Shown: piece by piece, positions 27,317 to 35,551 of the stretch
Numbering within the stretch: position 1 is the first letter of the stretch
Layout: each line of letters starts with the position of its first letter
NCBI RefSeq assembly: GCF_000971965.1
Contig: NZ_KQ040792.1
Coordinates: 558,001 to 622,000 of the forward strand
Reading direction: 5' to 3'
Length of the DNA stretch: 64,000 bases
Origin: Paenibacillus wulumuqiensis
GTDB lineage: Bacteria > Bacillota > Bacilli > Paenibacillales > Paenibacillaceae
Translations under genes and position numbers: made by a program
The notes under the pieces: model-generated
Database searches by the model: none
What the model saw: only the letters and a program-made list of their open reading frames with translations
Told to the model about the DNA's origin: nothing

Positions 27317-28963
27317 TTGAAAAATTTTAATTCATTCGGCATCTCGCCAGCGGCGGTTGAACTGCTGGCCGTCAACGGAATTACCGAGGCGACCGAAGTT
27401 CAGGAAGCTTCCATCCCTGCATTGATGAACGGCGAAGATGCAATCGTACAGGCAAAGACCGGTACCGGTAAAACACTGGCCTTTTTGCTGCCTATTTTTG
27501 AAAAATTAAATCTGAATGTAACCGGCGCACCGCAGGCGCTCATCGTTGCACCTACACGCGAGCTGGCTCTGCAGATCGCTACCGAAGCCCGCAAGCTGGC
27601 AGATGCCTACGAAGGTGTTCGTATTCTCGCTGCCTACGGCGGCCAGGATGTGGAACGTCAGCTGCGCAAACTGGAAGGCGGCTGTCATCTGGTCGTAGGT
27701 ACACCGGGACGTCTACTCGACCACATGGGCCGCGGTACACTCGATATGACCAAGATTCGTACGCTTGTGCTCGATGAAGCTGATCAGATGCTGCATATGG
27801 GTTTCCTCAAGGAAGTGGAACAGATCATTATGGCGACATCCCCATCCCGCCAGACGATGTTGTTCTCTGCGACGATGCCGGATGGTATCCGTCGTCTGTC
27901 CGCCCAGTATATGCGCAAACCGCGCGATTTCCGCGTCGGTACGGAAGAGACAGTACCGCTCAATCTGATCCGTCAGCTGGTCGTGGAATGTACACCACGC
28001 GGCAAGCTGGCTGCGCTGCGTGAATATATTGAACGGGAACGTCCGTATCTGGCCGTTATTTTCTGCCGGACCAAGCGCCGGGCGGCTGCACTGAACGAAG
28101 AGCTGCAGCAGATGGGCTACGCTTCGGACGAGCTGCATGGCGATCTGTCCCAGAACAAGCGTGAGCAGGTTATGAAAGCATTCCGTGAGGCCAAACTGCA
28201 GCTGCTGGTTGCTACCGATGTGGCTGCACGCGGTATCGATGTTGAAGGGGTGACCCATGTATTCAACTACGATATCCCTCAGGATGTGGAATATTATATT
28301 CACCGGATCGGTCGTACAGGCCGTGCAGGCGGCAAAGGCCGTGCAATTACCTTTGTAACGCCGCATGACCGTCAGGAACTGGAACAGATCGAACGCCAGA
28401 CGAGTCAGAAACTGCCGCGCGAGATCTCCCAGACCTCCGCACAGTCGGAAGACTCCGGCGAACTGCTGTCCAATGTTCGTCCCAAGTCCCAACGTACCGG
28501 CGGCGCAGGCGGTCGTACTGGCAAAAACAAACGCAGTGAGAACGGCAGCCGTGAAGCTCGCGGAAGTTACCGTGATGAGCCATCCGGCCGTTCCGGTGGC
28601 AGACGTGGCAGCGGACGTTCCTCCGATCGTCCGGCTTCCGGCGCTGGCAGCAGCACAGGTACCGGCGGACGCGGCGGCAAGAATAAGCGCAGCGACAATT
28701 CGGCACGTCCGGCCAAAGCGACCAGCACGCTGACAGGCGCTATGGCACGTCGTACCGATGAATCCGGTTCATTCCGTCGTGATTCCAGCAAGGCGGCAAA
28801 AGGTTCCGGCGCCAGTGCAGGCAGTCGTACCCGCGAGTACGGCAAGAGCGGCGGCAAAGGCGGCAGCGCATCATCCCGTCCGGGAAGCAGCCGCCAAGGA
28901 AGCAGCCGTCCCGGCCAATCCGGCCGTAGTTCCGACAGCAGAGGCCGCGGCGGTAAACGCTAA
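27317..28963 (+). CDS. DEAD-box RNA helicase, CshA/DeaD-like, with basic disordered tail
   Basis: ATP-dependent RNA helicase of 548 residues, probably in ribosome assembly, mRNA decay or cold adaptation. Motifs in order: Q motif (ATEVQEASIPAL), AKTGTGKT (46-53), PTREL, GGQD, TPGRLLDHM, DEAD, SAT, then IFCRTKRRA, DVAARGIDV and HRIGRTGRAGG. After about residue 375 the protein becomes a 170-residue Gly/Ser/Arg/Lys-rich tail with many RG, SGR and GGR units, likely RNA binding. The TTG start has AGGTG six bases upstream; an ATG seven codons earlier has no ribosome site. Confidence 0.94.
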   Translation: MKNFNSFGISPAAVELLAVNGITEATEVQEASIPALMNGEDAIVQAKTGTGKTLAFLLPIFEKLNLNVTGAPQALIVAPTRELALQIATEARKLADAYEGVRILAAYGGQDVERQLRKLEGGCHLVVGTPGRLLDHMGRGTLDMTKIRTLVLDEADQMLHMGFLKEVEQIIMATSPSRQTMLFSATMPDGIRRLSAQYMRKPRDFRVGTEETVPLNLIRQLVVECTPRGKLAALREYIERERPYLAVIFCRTKRRAAALNEELQQMGYASDELHGDLSQNKREQVMKAFREAKLQLLVATDVAARGIDVEGVTHVFNYDIPQDVEYYIHRIGRTGRAGGKGRAITFVTPHDRQELEQIERQTSQKLPREISQTSAQSEDSGELLSNVRPKSQRTGGAGGRTGKNKRSENGSREARGSYRDEPSGRSGGRRGSGRSSDRPASGAGSSTGTGGRGGKNKRSDNSARPAKATSTLTGAMARRTDESGSFRRDSSKAAKGSGASAGSRTREYGKSGGKGGSASSRPGSSRQGSSRPGQSGRSSDSRGRGGKR

Positions 28964-29044
28964 TCGCCGTCAATGATTCGGATAGACAGGAACATGCGGC
29001 TCCTGCAAAGGGTAAGCATGTGCTGATTTGAATAGGTATTCCGG

Positions 29045-29074
29045 CAGCCCCTTGTCTGTATAAGGGGCTGTTTG
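29045..29074 (+). terminator. Terminator of the helicase gene
   Basis: CAGCCCCTT and AAGGGGCTG pair around eight bases, followed by TTTG. The remaining 250 bases to the next gene contain no recognised element. Confidence 0.75.
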
Positions 29075-29330
29075 ATATGCCGGGTGTAACAGAAGATTTG
29101 TTGATAGGCAGGCAGCAGCAGATGCGCTGTTTCGAGGGGCTCTTTTATCAAACAGGATATGTATACAGTTGGGACACATGTCCTTTTCAATGGATAGGCA
29201 GCTGTTCTTATAATAGACAGTACATCTTATACAACAGAATCTGAATGGATAGCGCCAGGAAATGGAACGGATCATGGAAAAGCAGGCAGTTCCGGCGATC
29301 ATACAGGAATATGGGAGGAATCATAGCAGC

Positions 29331-29756
29331 ATGAAAGGAATCATTTTCGCCCTGCTGGGCGGTGCGTGCATTACCCTGCAGGGTGTAGCCAACAACCGGA
29401 TCAGTCAGGATATCGGGACTTGGCAGGCAGCCACAATTACCCAGCTGACCGGATTTATTCTGGCAGCACTGGTACTGCTGGTTGTCCGGGATGGCAGCTG
29501 GCAGGGATTCAAGCAGGTGAAGCCGCTGTACTGGTTTGGCGGTGCGCTGGCTTCGGTTATTATTTACAGTGAAGTGATGGCGATTCAGTATGTGGGAGTG
29601 ACACTGACGGTGTCTGCGCTGCTGATTGCCCAGCTGTGTGTGACTTTTCTGATCGATCTGAGAGGCTGGTTTGGCGTAGTTCGGCAGAAGATGACGGTAC
29701 CGCAGTTTATCGGCATTCTGATGATGATCGGTGGCGTGGTCATTCTCAAGCTGTAA
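29331..29756 (+). CDS. DMT family transporter, YdcZ (DUF606) type, first of a pair
   Basis: 141 residues with five predicted membrane helices (GIIFALLGGACITLQGVANN, ATITQLTGFILAALVLLVV and so on). The DUF606/YdcZ family consists of half-size drug/metabolite transporter proteins that often occur as adjacent pairs, presumably assembling in opposite orientations. GGGAGG lies about twelve bases before the chosen ATG; the earlier in-frame starts would add a soluble N-terminus not seen in the family. The second copy follows after 95 bases. Substrate unknown. Confidence 0.85.
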   Translation: MKGIIFALLGGACITLQGVANNRISQDIGTWQAATITQLTGFILAALVLLVVRDGSWQGFKQVKPLYWFGGALASVIIYSEVMAIQYVGVTLTVSALLIAQLCVTFLIDLRGWFGVVRQKMTVPQFIGILMMIGGVVILKL

Positions 29757-29851
29757 TGGGATACAGCAGCAGAGCCGATAATATCACCGGTTCATCTACA
29801 TTTGTGCCACAGGATAGAACTTAATAATGAATCAATAAGGAGTGTACACTC

Positions 29852-30340
29852 ATGCTTTTAGGTATTTTGCTGGCGGTTGTCGCCGGCTCACTGGTCAGTC
29901 TGCAGACCGTTTTTAACAATCAGGTGAATGCTCGTGCAGGTTCCTGGGCGACCACTACACTCGTACTGGGTATGGGATTTATCGCTTCACTGGCAGCGAG
30001 TCTGATTTTTGAAGGGAAAGGAACCTTCTCGCTCCAGCATATGCAGCTCTGGTACTGGATCAGCGGAGCGATCGGCGTAGGCGTCGTGTTCTGCCTGGTG
30101 CAGGGTATCCGACTGCTCGGCCCGACCTTCTCCACCTCAATCGTATTGATCGCCCAGCTGGCGACGGCGCTGCTGTTCGATTCGGCCGGCTGGCTCGGTC
30201 TGGAACAGATTCCGCTGACACCCGGCAAAATTATCGGGGTACTGGTGGTAGTCGCTGGTATTCTTGTCTTCAAATTTGGCGGTAGACGCAAGACCCATGT
30301 GGAAGAAACTACTAACCCGTCTTCCCAGCCACAGAATTAA
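29852..30340 (+). CDS. DMT family transporter, YdcZ (DUF606) type, second of a pair
   Basis: 162 residues, five helices, homologous to the preceding gene: both have an N-terminal GILLAVVAGSLVSLQTVFNNQ-like or GGACITLQGVANNRIS segment and a C-terminal IGVLVVVAGILVFKFG or IGILMMIGGVVILKL helix. It has a longer hydrophilic tail (RRKTHVEETTNPSSQPQN). AAGGAG is nine bases before the ATG. Likely partner of the first copy in a heterodimer. Confidence 0.86.
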   Translation: MLLGILLAVVAGSLVSLQTVFNNQVNARAGSWATTTLVLGMGFIASLAASLIFEGKGTFSLQHMQLWYWISGAIGVGVVFCLVQGIRLLGPTFSTSIVLIAQLATALLFDSAGWLGLEQIPLTPGKIIGVLVVVAGILVFKFGGRRKTHVEETTNPSSQPQN

Positions 30341-30489
30341 GCATTTGGGAATGAAGAAATGAAGAGGGTACGGGAATGCTGTAATGTAAAGAACAGTTCC
30401 CTCCTTCATGGCAATCAGCTTAGAGCAATAAGATGAAGAATAAGAACAATAATGACAGCAGCGGTACAAACCGTATGTTCTCACTTGGT

Positions 30490-30527
30490 AAAAGTCTCCC
30501 GGCATGCTCGTGCACTGGGAGACTTTT
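30490..30527. terminator. Terminator after the YdcZ pair
   Basis: AAAAGTCTCCC and GGGAGACTTTT pair perfectly around 16 bases, with A and T ends suited to both directions. It lies 150 bases after the second gene; nothing else is seen in this 370-base gap before glsA. Confidence 0.75.
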
Positions 30528-30711
30528 GCTGTCTGTTATACAGGCAGTTACCATACGGAGCGTGTCACCGGTTCGGCTGCCGGATGAAGAGAGATACCTG
30601 CTGCCATACTGATTCATTTGGATGGAATTGAAGTGAAAAGATATTATGAAGTTGCCGAATACAATGCTAAGCTAACGATAGATATAATTTGAACAGATAG
30701 GAGAACTGCGA

Positions 30712-31653
30712 ATGAGTATAGAGCATATGGAGAAAATGGAGACCCTGCTGCCAGAGTGGCTGGAGACGAGCCGGCTGCGTACAGGACAGGGGGAGGCTGC
30801 CTCGTATATTCCCGAGCTGGCCAAAGCATCCCGTGATACGCTGGGAATTTTTGTCGCTGATTCTCAGGGCAAGACGATCTCGGCAGGGGATTATGGGATT
30901 CCGTTTACGATGCAGAGTATTTCCAAAGTATTCACTCTGATTCTCGCCCTCATGGACCATGGCGAAGAAGCGGTTTTCTATAATGTAGGCAAAGAGCCAA
31001 CCGGCGATGATTTCAATTCTATGATCAAGTTGGAGCTGGTCGAGCCGGGCATTCCATTTAACCCGCTGATCAATGCGGGAGCGATTACCGTCTCTTCGCT
31101 GATTGCCGGAGACAGCCCGGAGGACAAATCCGATCGCATCCTGCAATTTTTCCGCAAGCTTGCCGGTAATGACGGACTGGATTACAATATGGACGTCTAT
31201 CATTCCGAGCTGGAGACCGGTGACCTGAACCGCTCACTGGCCTACTTCCTCAAGCAAAATGGCGTACTCAAAGACCCTGTGGAGGATGTGCTGTCTGTCT
31301 ATTTCAAGCATTGCTCGATCGAGGTCAACTGCGCAGACCTGTCGCGGATGGCGCTTGTACTCGCTTTTGACGGAGTAGATCCGTGCAATGGAGAGAAGCT
31401 GATCCCGCGCCGCTACGTGCAGATCGCCAAGACATTCATGGTCACCTGCGGCATGTACAACGCTTCCGGCGAATTTGCCATCGACGTCGGCATCCCGGCG
31501 AAAAGCGGCGTGTCCGGCGGCATCCTTGCCCTGGTGCCCGGACAATATGGCATCGGAGTCGTAGGCCCGTCGCTGAACAGCAAAGGCAACAGCATTGCCG
31601 GTGTGCATCTGCTGGAGCGCCTGTCCAAGGAATTCAGCTGGAGCCTGTTCTGA
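30712..31653 (+). CDS. glsA: Glutaminase
   Basis: Hydrolyses glutamine to glutamate and ammonia. The 313 residues match bacterial glutaminase A in length and carry the serine beta-lactamase-like active site: FTMQSISKVFTLILAL (Ser-x-x-Lys), PFNPLINAGAI, and the late NCADLSRMALVLAFDG, KTFMVTCGMYNASGEFA and GIPAKSGVSGGILA motifs. TAGGAG precedes the ATG. Monocistronic with its own terminator. Confidence 0.95.
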   Translation: MSIEHMEKMETLLPEWLETSRLRTGQGEAASYIPELAKASRDTLGIFVADSQGKTISAGDYGIPFTMQSISKVFTLILALMDHGEEAVFYNVGKEPTGDDFNSMIKLELVEPGIPFNPLINAGAITVSSLIAGDSPEDKSDRILQFFRKLAGNDGLDYNMDVYHSELETGDLNRSLAYFLKQNGVLKDPVEDVLSVYFKHCSIEVNCADLSRMALVLAFDGVDPCNGEKLIPRRYVQIAKTFMVTCGMYNASGEFAIDVGIPAKSGVSGGILALVPGQYGIGVVGPSLNSKGNSIAGVHLLERLSKEFSWSLF

Positions 31654-31819
31654 GTCGATTGAAATATAAAAGGTAACCTGTGCACGAGCGGACCACTAAT
31701 TCATTTGGTAGTCCTGCACACTGCATATGGAACAAAAATATGAACAGCCTGAATGAACTGTTCCCCATCGAGCAGGAACGTGAATAACAGGAACACTTCA
31801 TTCCCCACCACCAAAGTCT

Positions 31820-31866
31820 GCCGCCCAACTTCCCTGCAATCCGTGGGAATTTAGGCGGCTTTTTCT
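31820..31866 (+). terminator. Terminator of glsA
   Basis: GCCGCC and GGCGGC enclose an inner TTCCC/GGGAA stem and are followed by six T-rich bases. It lies 170 bases after the gene. Confidence 0.8.
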
Positions 31867-31875
31867 TGATATCGG

Positions 31876-31905
31876 TTGACAAGTGATAATGATTATCAGT
31901 ATCTT
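31876..31905 (+). promoter_or_regulatory. Fur-controlled promoter of the iron ABC transporter
   Basis: TTGACA and TATCTT, 18 bases apart, form the promoter. TGATAATGATTATCA at 31884-31898, a perfect Fur box, fills the spacer, so iron-bound Fur would block RNA polymerase directly. Confidence 0.88.
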
Positions 31906-32012
31906 TAAATAGATGAAATTATCATGAAGAATCAACACTTTTTCACAATCCAACAGACAATCAACTATTTTTCATACTATCATCCATTACTGATGCAGAA
32001 AGAGGCTTGCTT

Positions 32013-33068
32013 ATGACTCGCAGTACGTTTGTGAAAGGCCGGCAGACCTCGCCGAAGGAAGAAATCTGGTCGCGTCCTTATGCAGCGCTGCTGATTATCA
32101 TTGGCGGGCTTGTGCTTTTGCTGGCCGGACTCGCATTTTCGGTCGCAAAGGGCAGCAGGCAGATTCCGCTGGACGTGGTCTGGCAGGCGATCGTCGCATT
32201 TAACCCGGCCAATCAAGATCATCAGGTGATCTGGGAGCTTCGGCTTCCACGGGCAATTGCCGGTACGCTTGTCGGCGCCGCTTTTGCAGTCGCTGGTGCG
32301 CTGATGCAGGGAATGACACGCAATCCGCTGGCCGATCCCGGGCTGCTTGGGGTGAACGCCGGTGCCGGGTTTATGCTGGCGCTGTGCTTTGCTTTTTTCC
32401 CGGGACTCAGCTTTAACCAGTTGATCATGTTTTCCTTTATCGGTGCAGCGATCAGCGTCGTGCTCGTCTATGGTATCGGTTCGATTGCCAAAGGCGGACT
32501 GACACCGGTCCGTCTGGCACTGGCTGGTTCCGCCGTAGCGGCGATGCTGGTCGCGCTGTCTGAAGGGATCGCGCTGTATTTCCGGATTTCCCAGGATCTC
32601 GCGTTCTGGTATGCAGGTGGTGTAGCCGGGGTGACCTGGTCACAGGTTAATATTCTCTGGCCTTGGATTGCTGGTGCTCTGATCGGGGCACTGCTGCTGT
32701 CCCGGTCGATAACGATTCTCAGTCTTGGCGATGATGTCGCCTCCGGACTCGGTCAGCGTACCGGTCTGGTACGCCTTGGTGCAGTGCTGGTCGTCATGGT
32801 ACTGGCAGGAGCTTCCGTCTCCACGGTCGGTGCGATTGGATTCATCGGTCTGATGATTCCTCATGCGGCACGTGCACTGGTCGGCGTCGATTACAAATGG
32901 GTTATTCCGACCTCCGCGATCCTGGGCGCGCTGCTGCTTGTGTTTGCCGATACGTTCGGACGGCTGCTGAATCCGCAGACCGAACAACCGGTGAGCGCAC
33001 TGATTGCCCTGATCGGGGTTCCTTACTTCTTCTATGTCATTCGGAAGAAAGTGGGGGATACCTTTTGA
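32013..33068 (+). CDS. Iron-siderophore ABC transporter permease (FecCD family)
   Basis: 351 residues, about ten helices. Membrane subunit of a ferric-siderophore importer. The family signature LRLPRAIAGTLVGAAFAVAG, RNPLADPGLLGVNAGAG and GAIGFIGLMIPHAAR are all present. It resembles the YfiZ/FeuB/FhuB group. The ATG is seven bases after AAAGAGG; a TTG two codons earlier is less likely. Its stop overlaps the next start. The Fur box in the promoter shows iron control. The binding protein gene is not in this cluster. Confidence 0.93.
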   Translation: MTRSTFVKGRQTSPKEEIWSRPYAALLIIIGGLVLLLAGLAFSVAKGSRQIPLDVVWQAIVAFNPANQDHQVIWELRLPRAIAGTLVGAAFAVAGALMQGMTRNPLADPGLLGVNAGAGFMLALCFAFFPGLSFNQLIMFSFIGAAISVVLVYGIGSIAKGGLTPVRLALAGSAVAAMLVALSEGIALYFRISQDLAFWYAGGVAGVTWSQVNILWPWIAGALIGALLLSRSITILSLGDDVASGLGQRTGLVRLGAVLVVMVLAGASVSTVGAIGFIGLMIPHAARALVGVDYKWVIPTSAILGALLLVFADTFGRLLNPQTEQPVSALIALIGVPYFFYVIRKKVGDTF

Positions 33069-34090
33069 ATCCGATTATTTTTAACCGTAAACGCACGATT
33101 CGCACAACGATTACCATCGCCGCGCTGATCGTGATTGCTTTTATTACACTGCTGCTCAGCATGAATACAGGCTTTACCAAAATGTCACCGATGGAAGTGC
33201 TGCGAACGCTGTTTGGCGGCGGTACACCACGGGACAACCTGATCCTGTTTGAATTCCGGCTGCCGCGTATTGTCATCGCGCTGCTCGTCGGGACGGGGCT
33301 GGCGATTGCGGGTGCTATTTTACAGGGGGTATCCCGCAATGCGCTGGCCGATCCGGGGATTCTCGGAATCAACTCCGGAGCGGGACTTGCGGTCGTGCTG
33401 TTTGTTGTGACGAATCCGATGCGCGAGTCCGCTTCACCGATGTTTATGCCGTTTCTGGCATTGATCGGCGGCTTTGCGGCGGCGGCGATTATTTACCTGA
33501 TGGCCTACAAAAAAGACAAGGGTATCTCGTCCTCGCGGCTGGTGCTGTCGGGGATTGCCCTGGCGGCAGGGATCAATGCACTGATGATCGTGCTGACCCT
33601 GCAGCTGGACCCGAATGAATTCAACTTTATTGCAACCTGGCAGGCAGGCAGTATCTGGGGCAGCAGCTGGAAATTCGTGCTTGCGCTGCTGCCATGGATT
33701 GTCGTCCTGCTGCCAGCCGCCCTATGGAAAGCCAGACAGCTCAATGTATTCTCGCTCGGCGATGATACGGCGACAGGGCTGGGCTCGTATCTGAACAAGC
33801 AGCGTCTGCTGCTGCTGATTATTGCGGTTGCACTGAGCGCTTCCTGTGTAGCGGTGAGCGGAGGGATTGGCTTTATTGGCCTGCTGGGGCCGCATATTGC
33901 CCGCAGGCTCGTCGGTCCGCGGTATGAGCATGTGATCCCGGTGTCTGCCCTGATCGGAGCGGTGCTGCTGCTGATCGCCGATATGGTCGGCCGGACACTG
34001 ATGGACAATGCCGAGATTCCGGCCGGTGTCATGGTCGCGATTATCGGTGGCCCGTACTTCCTGTATTTGCTGGCCCGTTCCAGAGCCTGA
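33065..34090 (+). CDS. Iron-siderophore ABC transporter permease, second subunit
   Basis: 341 residues, FecCD family, the heterodimer partner of the preceding permease. It has FRLPRIVIALLVGTGLAIAG, RNALADPGILGINSGAG and GGIGFIGLLGPHIARRLVG. The start is TTG overlapping the previous stop as TTGA, with GGGGG seven bases before it; an upstream ATG in the same frame would read through 170 bases of the previous gene without a ribosome site. Resembles YfhA/FeuC. Confidence 0.92.
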   Translation: MNPIIFNRKRTIRTTITIAALIVIAFITLLLSMNTGFTKMSPMEVLRTLFGGGTPRDNLILFEFRLPRIVIALLVGTGLAIAGAILQGVSRNALADPGILGINSGAGLAVVLFVVTNPMRESASPMFMPFLALIGGFAAAAIIYLMAYKKDKGISSSRLVLSGIALAAGINALMIVLTLQLDPNEFNFIATWQAGSIWGSSWKFVLALLPWIVVLLPAALWKARQLNVFSLGDDTATGLGSYLNKQRLLLLIIAVALSASCVAVSGGIGFIGLLGPHIARRLVGPRYEHVIPVSALIGAVLLLIADMVGRTLMDNAEIPAGVMVAIIGGPYFLYLLARSRA

Positions 34091-34264
34091 TCTTCTGCAG
34101 AAGTGCCGGACAATGACCGAAACGTTACATGTAAGCCCATATATACGGCATCTGCCTGGCAGAGCCATTTTCAGCAACACCTGATACTGCCGGATAATTT
34201 GCTACTATTATATAAAGCGGCACAGCATACGGATCTGCTGCCGACTGAAAGGGATGGATGAACT

Positions 34265-35131
34265 ATGGTGCGTTTGATGACGTCCAAGCTGGACATTGCC
34301 TATGAGGACCGTCTGATTGTGGAGGACTTGAATATTCAGATTCCACAGGGCCAGATTACTGCGCTGGTCGGTGCGAACGGATCGGGGAAATCCACGATTC
34401 TGAAGACGATGGCACGTATTATGCAGCCCAAAGCAGGTGCTGTTCTGCTCGACGGAAAATCAATCCATAAGCAATCTACTCGTGAAGTCGCCAAGCAGCT
34501 CGCGATTCTGCCGCAGACACCAACCGCTCCGGAAGGACTGACCGTGACCGAACTGGTCTCCTACGGACGTTTCCCTTACCAGAAGGGATTTGGCTCGATG
34601 AAGGCCGAAGACAAGGAAAAGATATCCTGGGCCATTGAAGCGACCGGCATGATGGACTTCCACGATCGTCCGATCGACCAGCTCTCCGGCGGTCAGCGCC
34701 AGCGCGCCTGGATCGCGATGTCGCTGGCACAGGATACGGAGATTCTGTTCCTCGACGAGCCGACGACATATCTGGATATGGCGCACCAGCTGGAAGTGCT
34801 GCAGCTGTTGGAGAAGCTCAACGCCACCTCCGGCCGCAGCATTATCATGGTCGTGCATGACCTGAACCATGCTTCCCGCTACGCCCACCATATGATCGCG
34901 ATCAAGCAGGGGAAAGCCGTCGCCGAAGGATCACCGGTCGAAGTCATGACTTGCGACGTCCTGCGAAACGTATTCGGCATCGAAGCTGATATCGTCGTCG
35001 ACCCGCGCAGCGGTGTGCCTCTGTGTCTGCCGTACGCTCTTGCAGGCAATGTACAGGCTGCAGTAGCTGCCGAGCAGCAGGTACAGGAAGGTCGCCAGCA
35101 CACCCAACTGCGCACCGCTGCCCAGAACTGA
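34265..35131 (+). CDS. Iron-siderophore ABC transporter ATPase (FecE/YusV type)
   Basis: 288-residue ATP-binding subunit. Walker [10 protein letters not shown], the iron-family YGRFPYQ motif after the Q-loop, signature [17 protein letters not shown], Walker [17 protein letters not shown] and H-loop VVHDLNHA. The strong YusV/FhuC likeness and the preceding permeases define a siderophore importer. It lies 174 bases after the second permease without a visible terminator in between, so probably one operon. A hydrophilic, Gln/Ala-rich tail of about 25 residues extends the C-terminus. Confidence 0.93.
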   Translation: MVRLMTSKLDIAYEDRLIVEDLNIQIPQGQITALVGANGSGKSTILKTMARIMQPKAGAVLLDGKSIHKQSTREVAKQLAILPQTPTAPEGLTVTELVSYGRFPYQKGFGSMKAEDKEKISWAIEATGMMDFHDRPIDQLSGGQRQRAWIAMSLAQDTEILFLDEPTTYLDMAHQLEVLQLLEKLNATSGRSIIMVVHDLNHASRYAHHMIAIKQGKAVAEGSPVEVMTCDVLRNVFGIEADIVVDPRSGVPLCLPYALAGNVQAAVAAEQQVQEGRQHTQLRTAAQN

Positions 35132-35151
35132 GTTACACACTATAACAATAG

Positions 35152-35196
35152 AAAGCCGCTTCTACCCGGAACTCGCCGAGTAGAGGCGGCTTTTTT
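35152..35196 (+). terminator. Terminator of the iron transporter operon
   Basis: AAGCCGC and GCGGCTT with an adjoining TCTAC/GTAGA stem, followed by six T. The next 150 bases are AT-rich without clear signals. Confidence 0.9.
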
Positions 35197-35347
35197 AATT
35201 CAATCCCTCTATCGAATGCAAAGAACTTCAATTCTTTTAAATTACCCTTCACTCCAGTAGCGGATGATGTCAGCTCTCCCAGTCAATACACTACATCACC
35301 ATACACTTGTGAAATTATGAACAAAGTATGAACGTTAGCAAAACCTA

Positions 35348-35376
35348 TTGTAATGTGATAAAAATCACAATATAAT
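35348..35376 (+). promoter_or_regulatory. nox promoter with Rex-like operator in the spacer
   Basis: TTGTAA, 17 bases, perfect TATAAT. The spacer is filled by TGTGATAAAAATCACA (35354-35369), a dyad matching the Rex consensus TTGTGA-N6-TCACAA at 11 of 12. The dyad also fits CRP/FNR sites, but its place between -35 and -10 suits a repressor such as Rex. Confidence 0.65.
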
Positions 35377-35385
35377 AAGAATACA

Positions 35386-35454
35386 AGGTGAAATGATTCA
35401 CAAGCACAAAGCAGCATAGATTTATCCCATTCAAAGCCTGTGAATGAATCACCT
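35386..35454. repeat. Interrupted inverted repeat in the nox leader
   Basis: Arms AGGTGAAATGATTCACAAGC and GCCTGTGAATGAATCACCT pair over about 15 of 20 positions across a 30-base loop. Each arm by itself also contains a TGTGA or TCACA half-site pair, so it may be operator DNA, an RNA hairpin in the 170-base leader, or both. No T-run follows. Confidence 0.5.
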
Positions 35455-35551
35455 GTTGTTGACCTAATCGCCTGATTATTATTTCATTTACACCCATGAC
35501 CTGATAGACACAAGCTTCAACAAATACAGATTGACTCAGGAGGAAACAACC

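Noticed and set aside
28440-28960. DNA tandem repeat in the helicase tail
   Set aside because: The repetition is in the protein composition (G, S, R); at DNA level units are not uniform enough for a repeat array.
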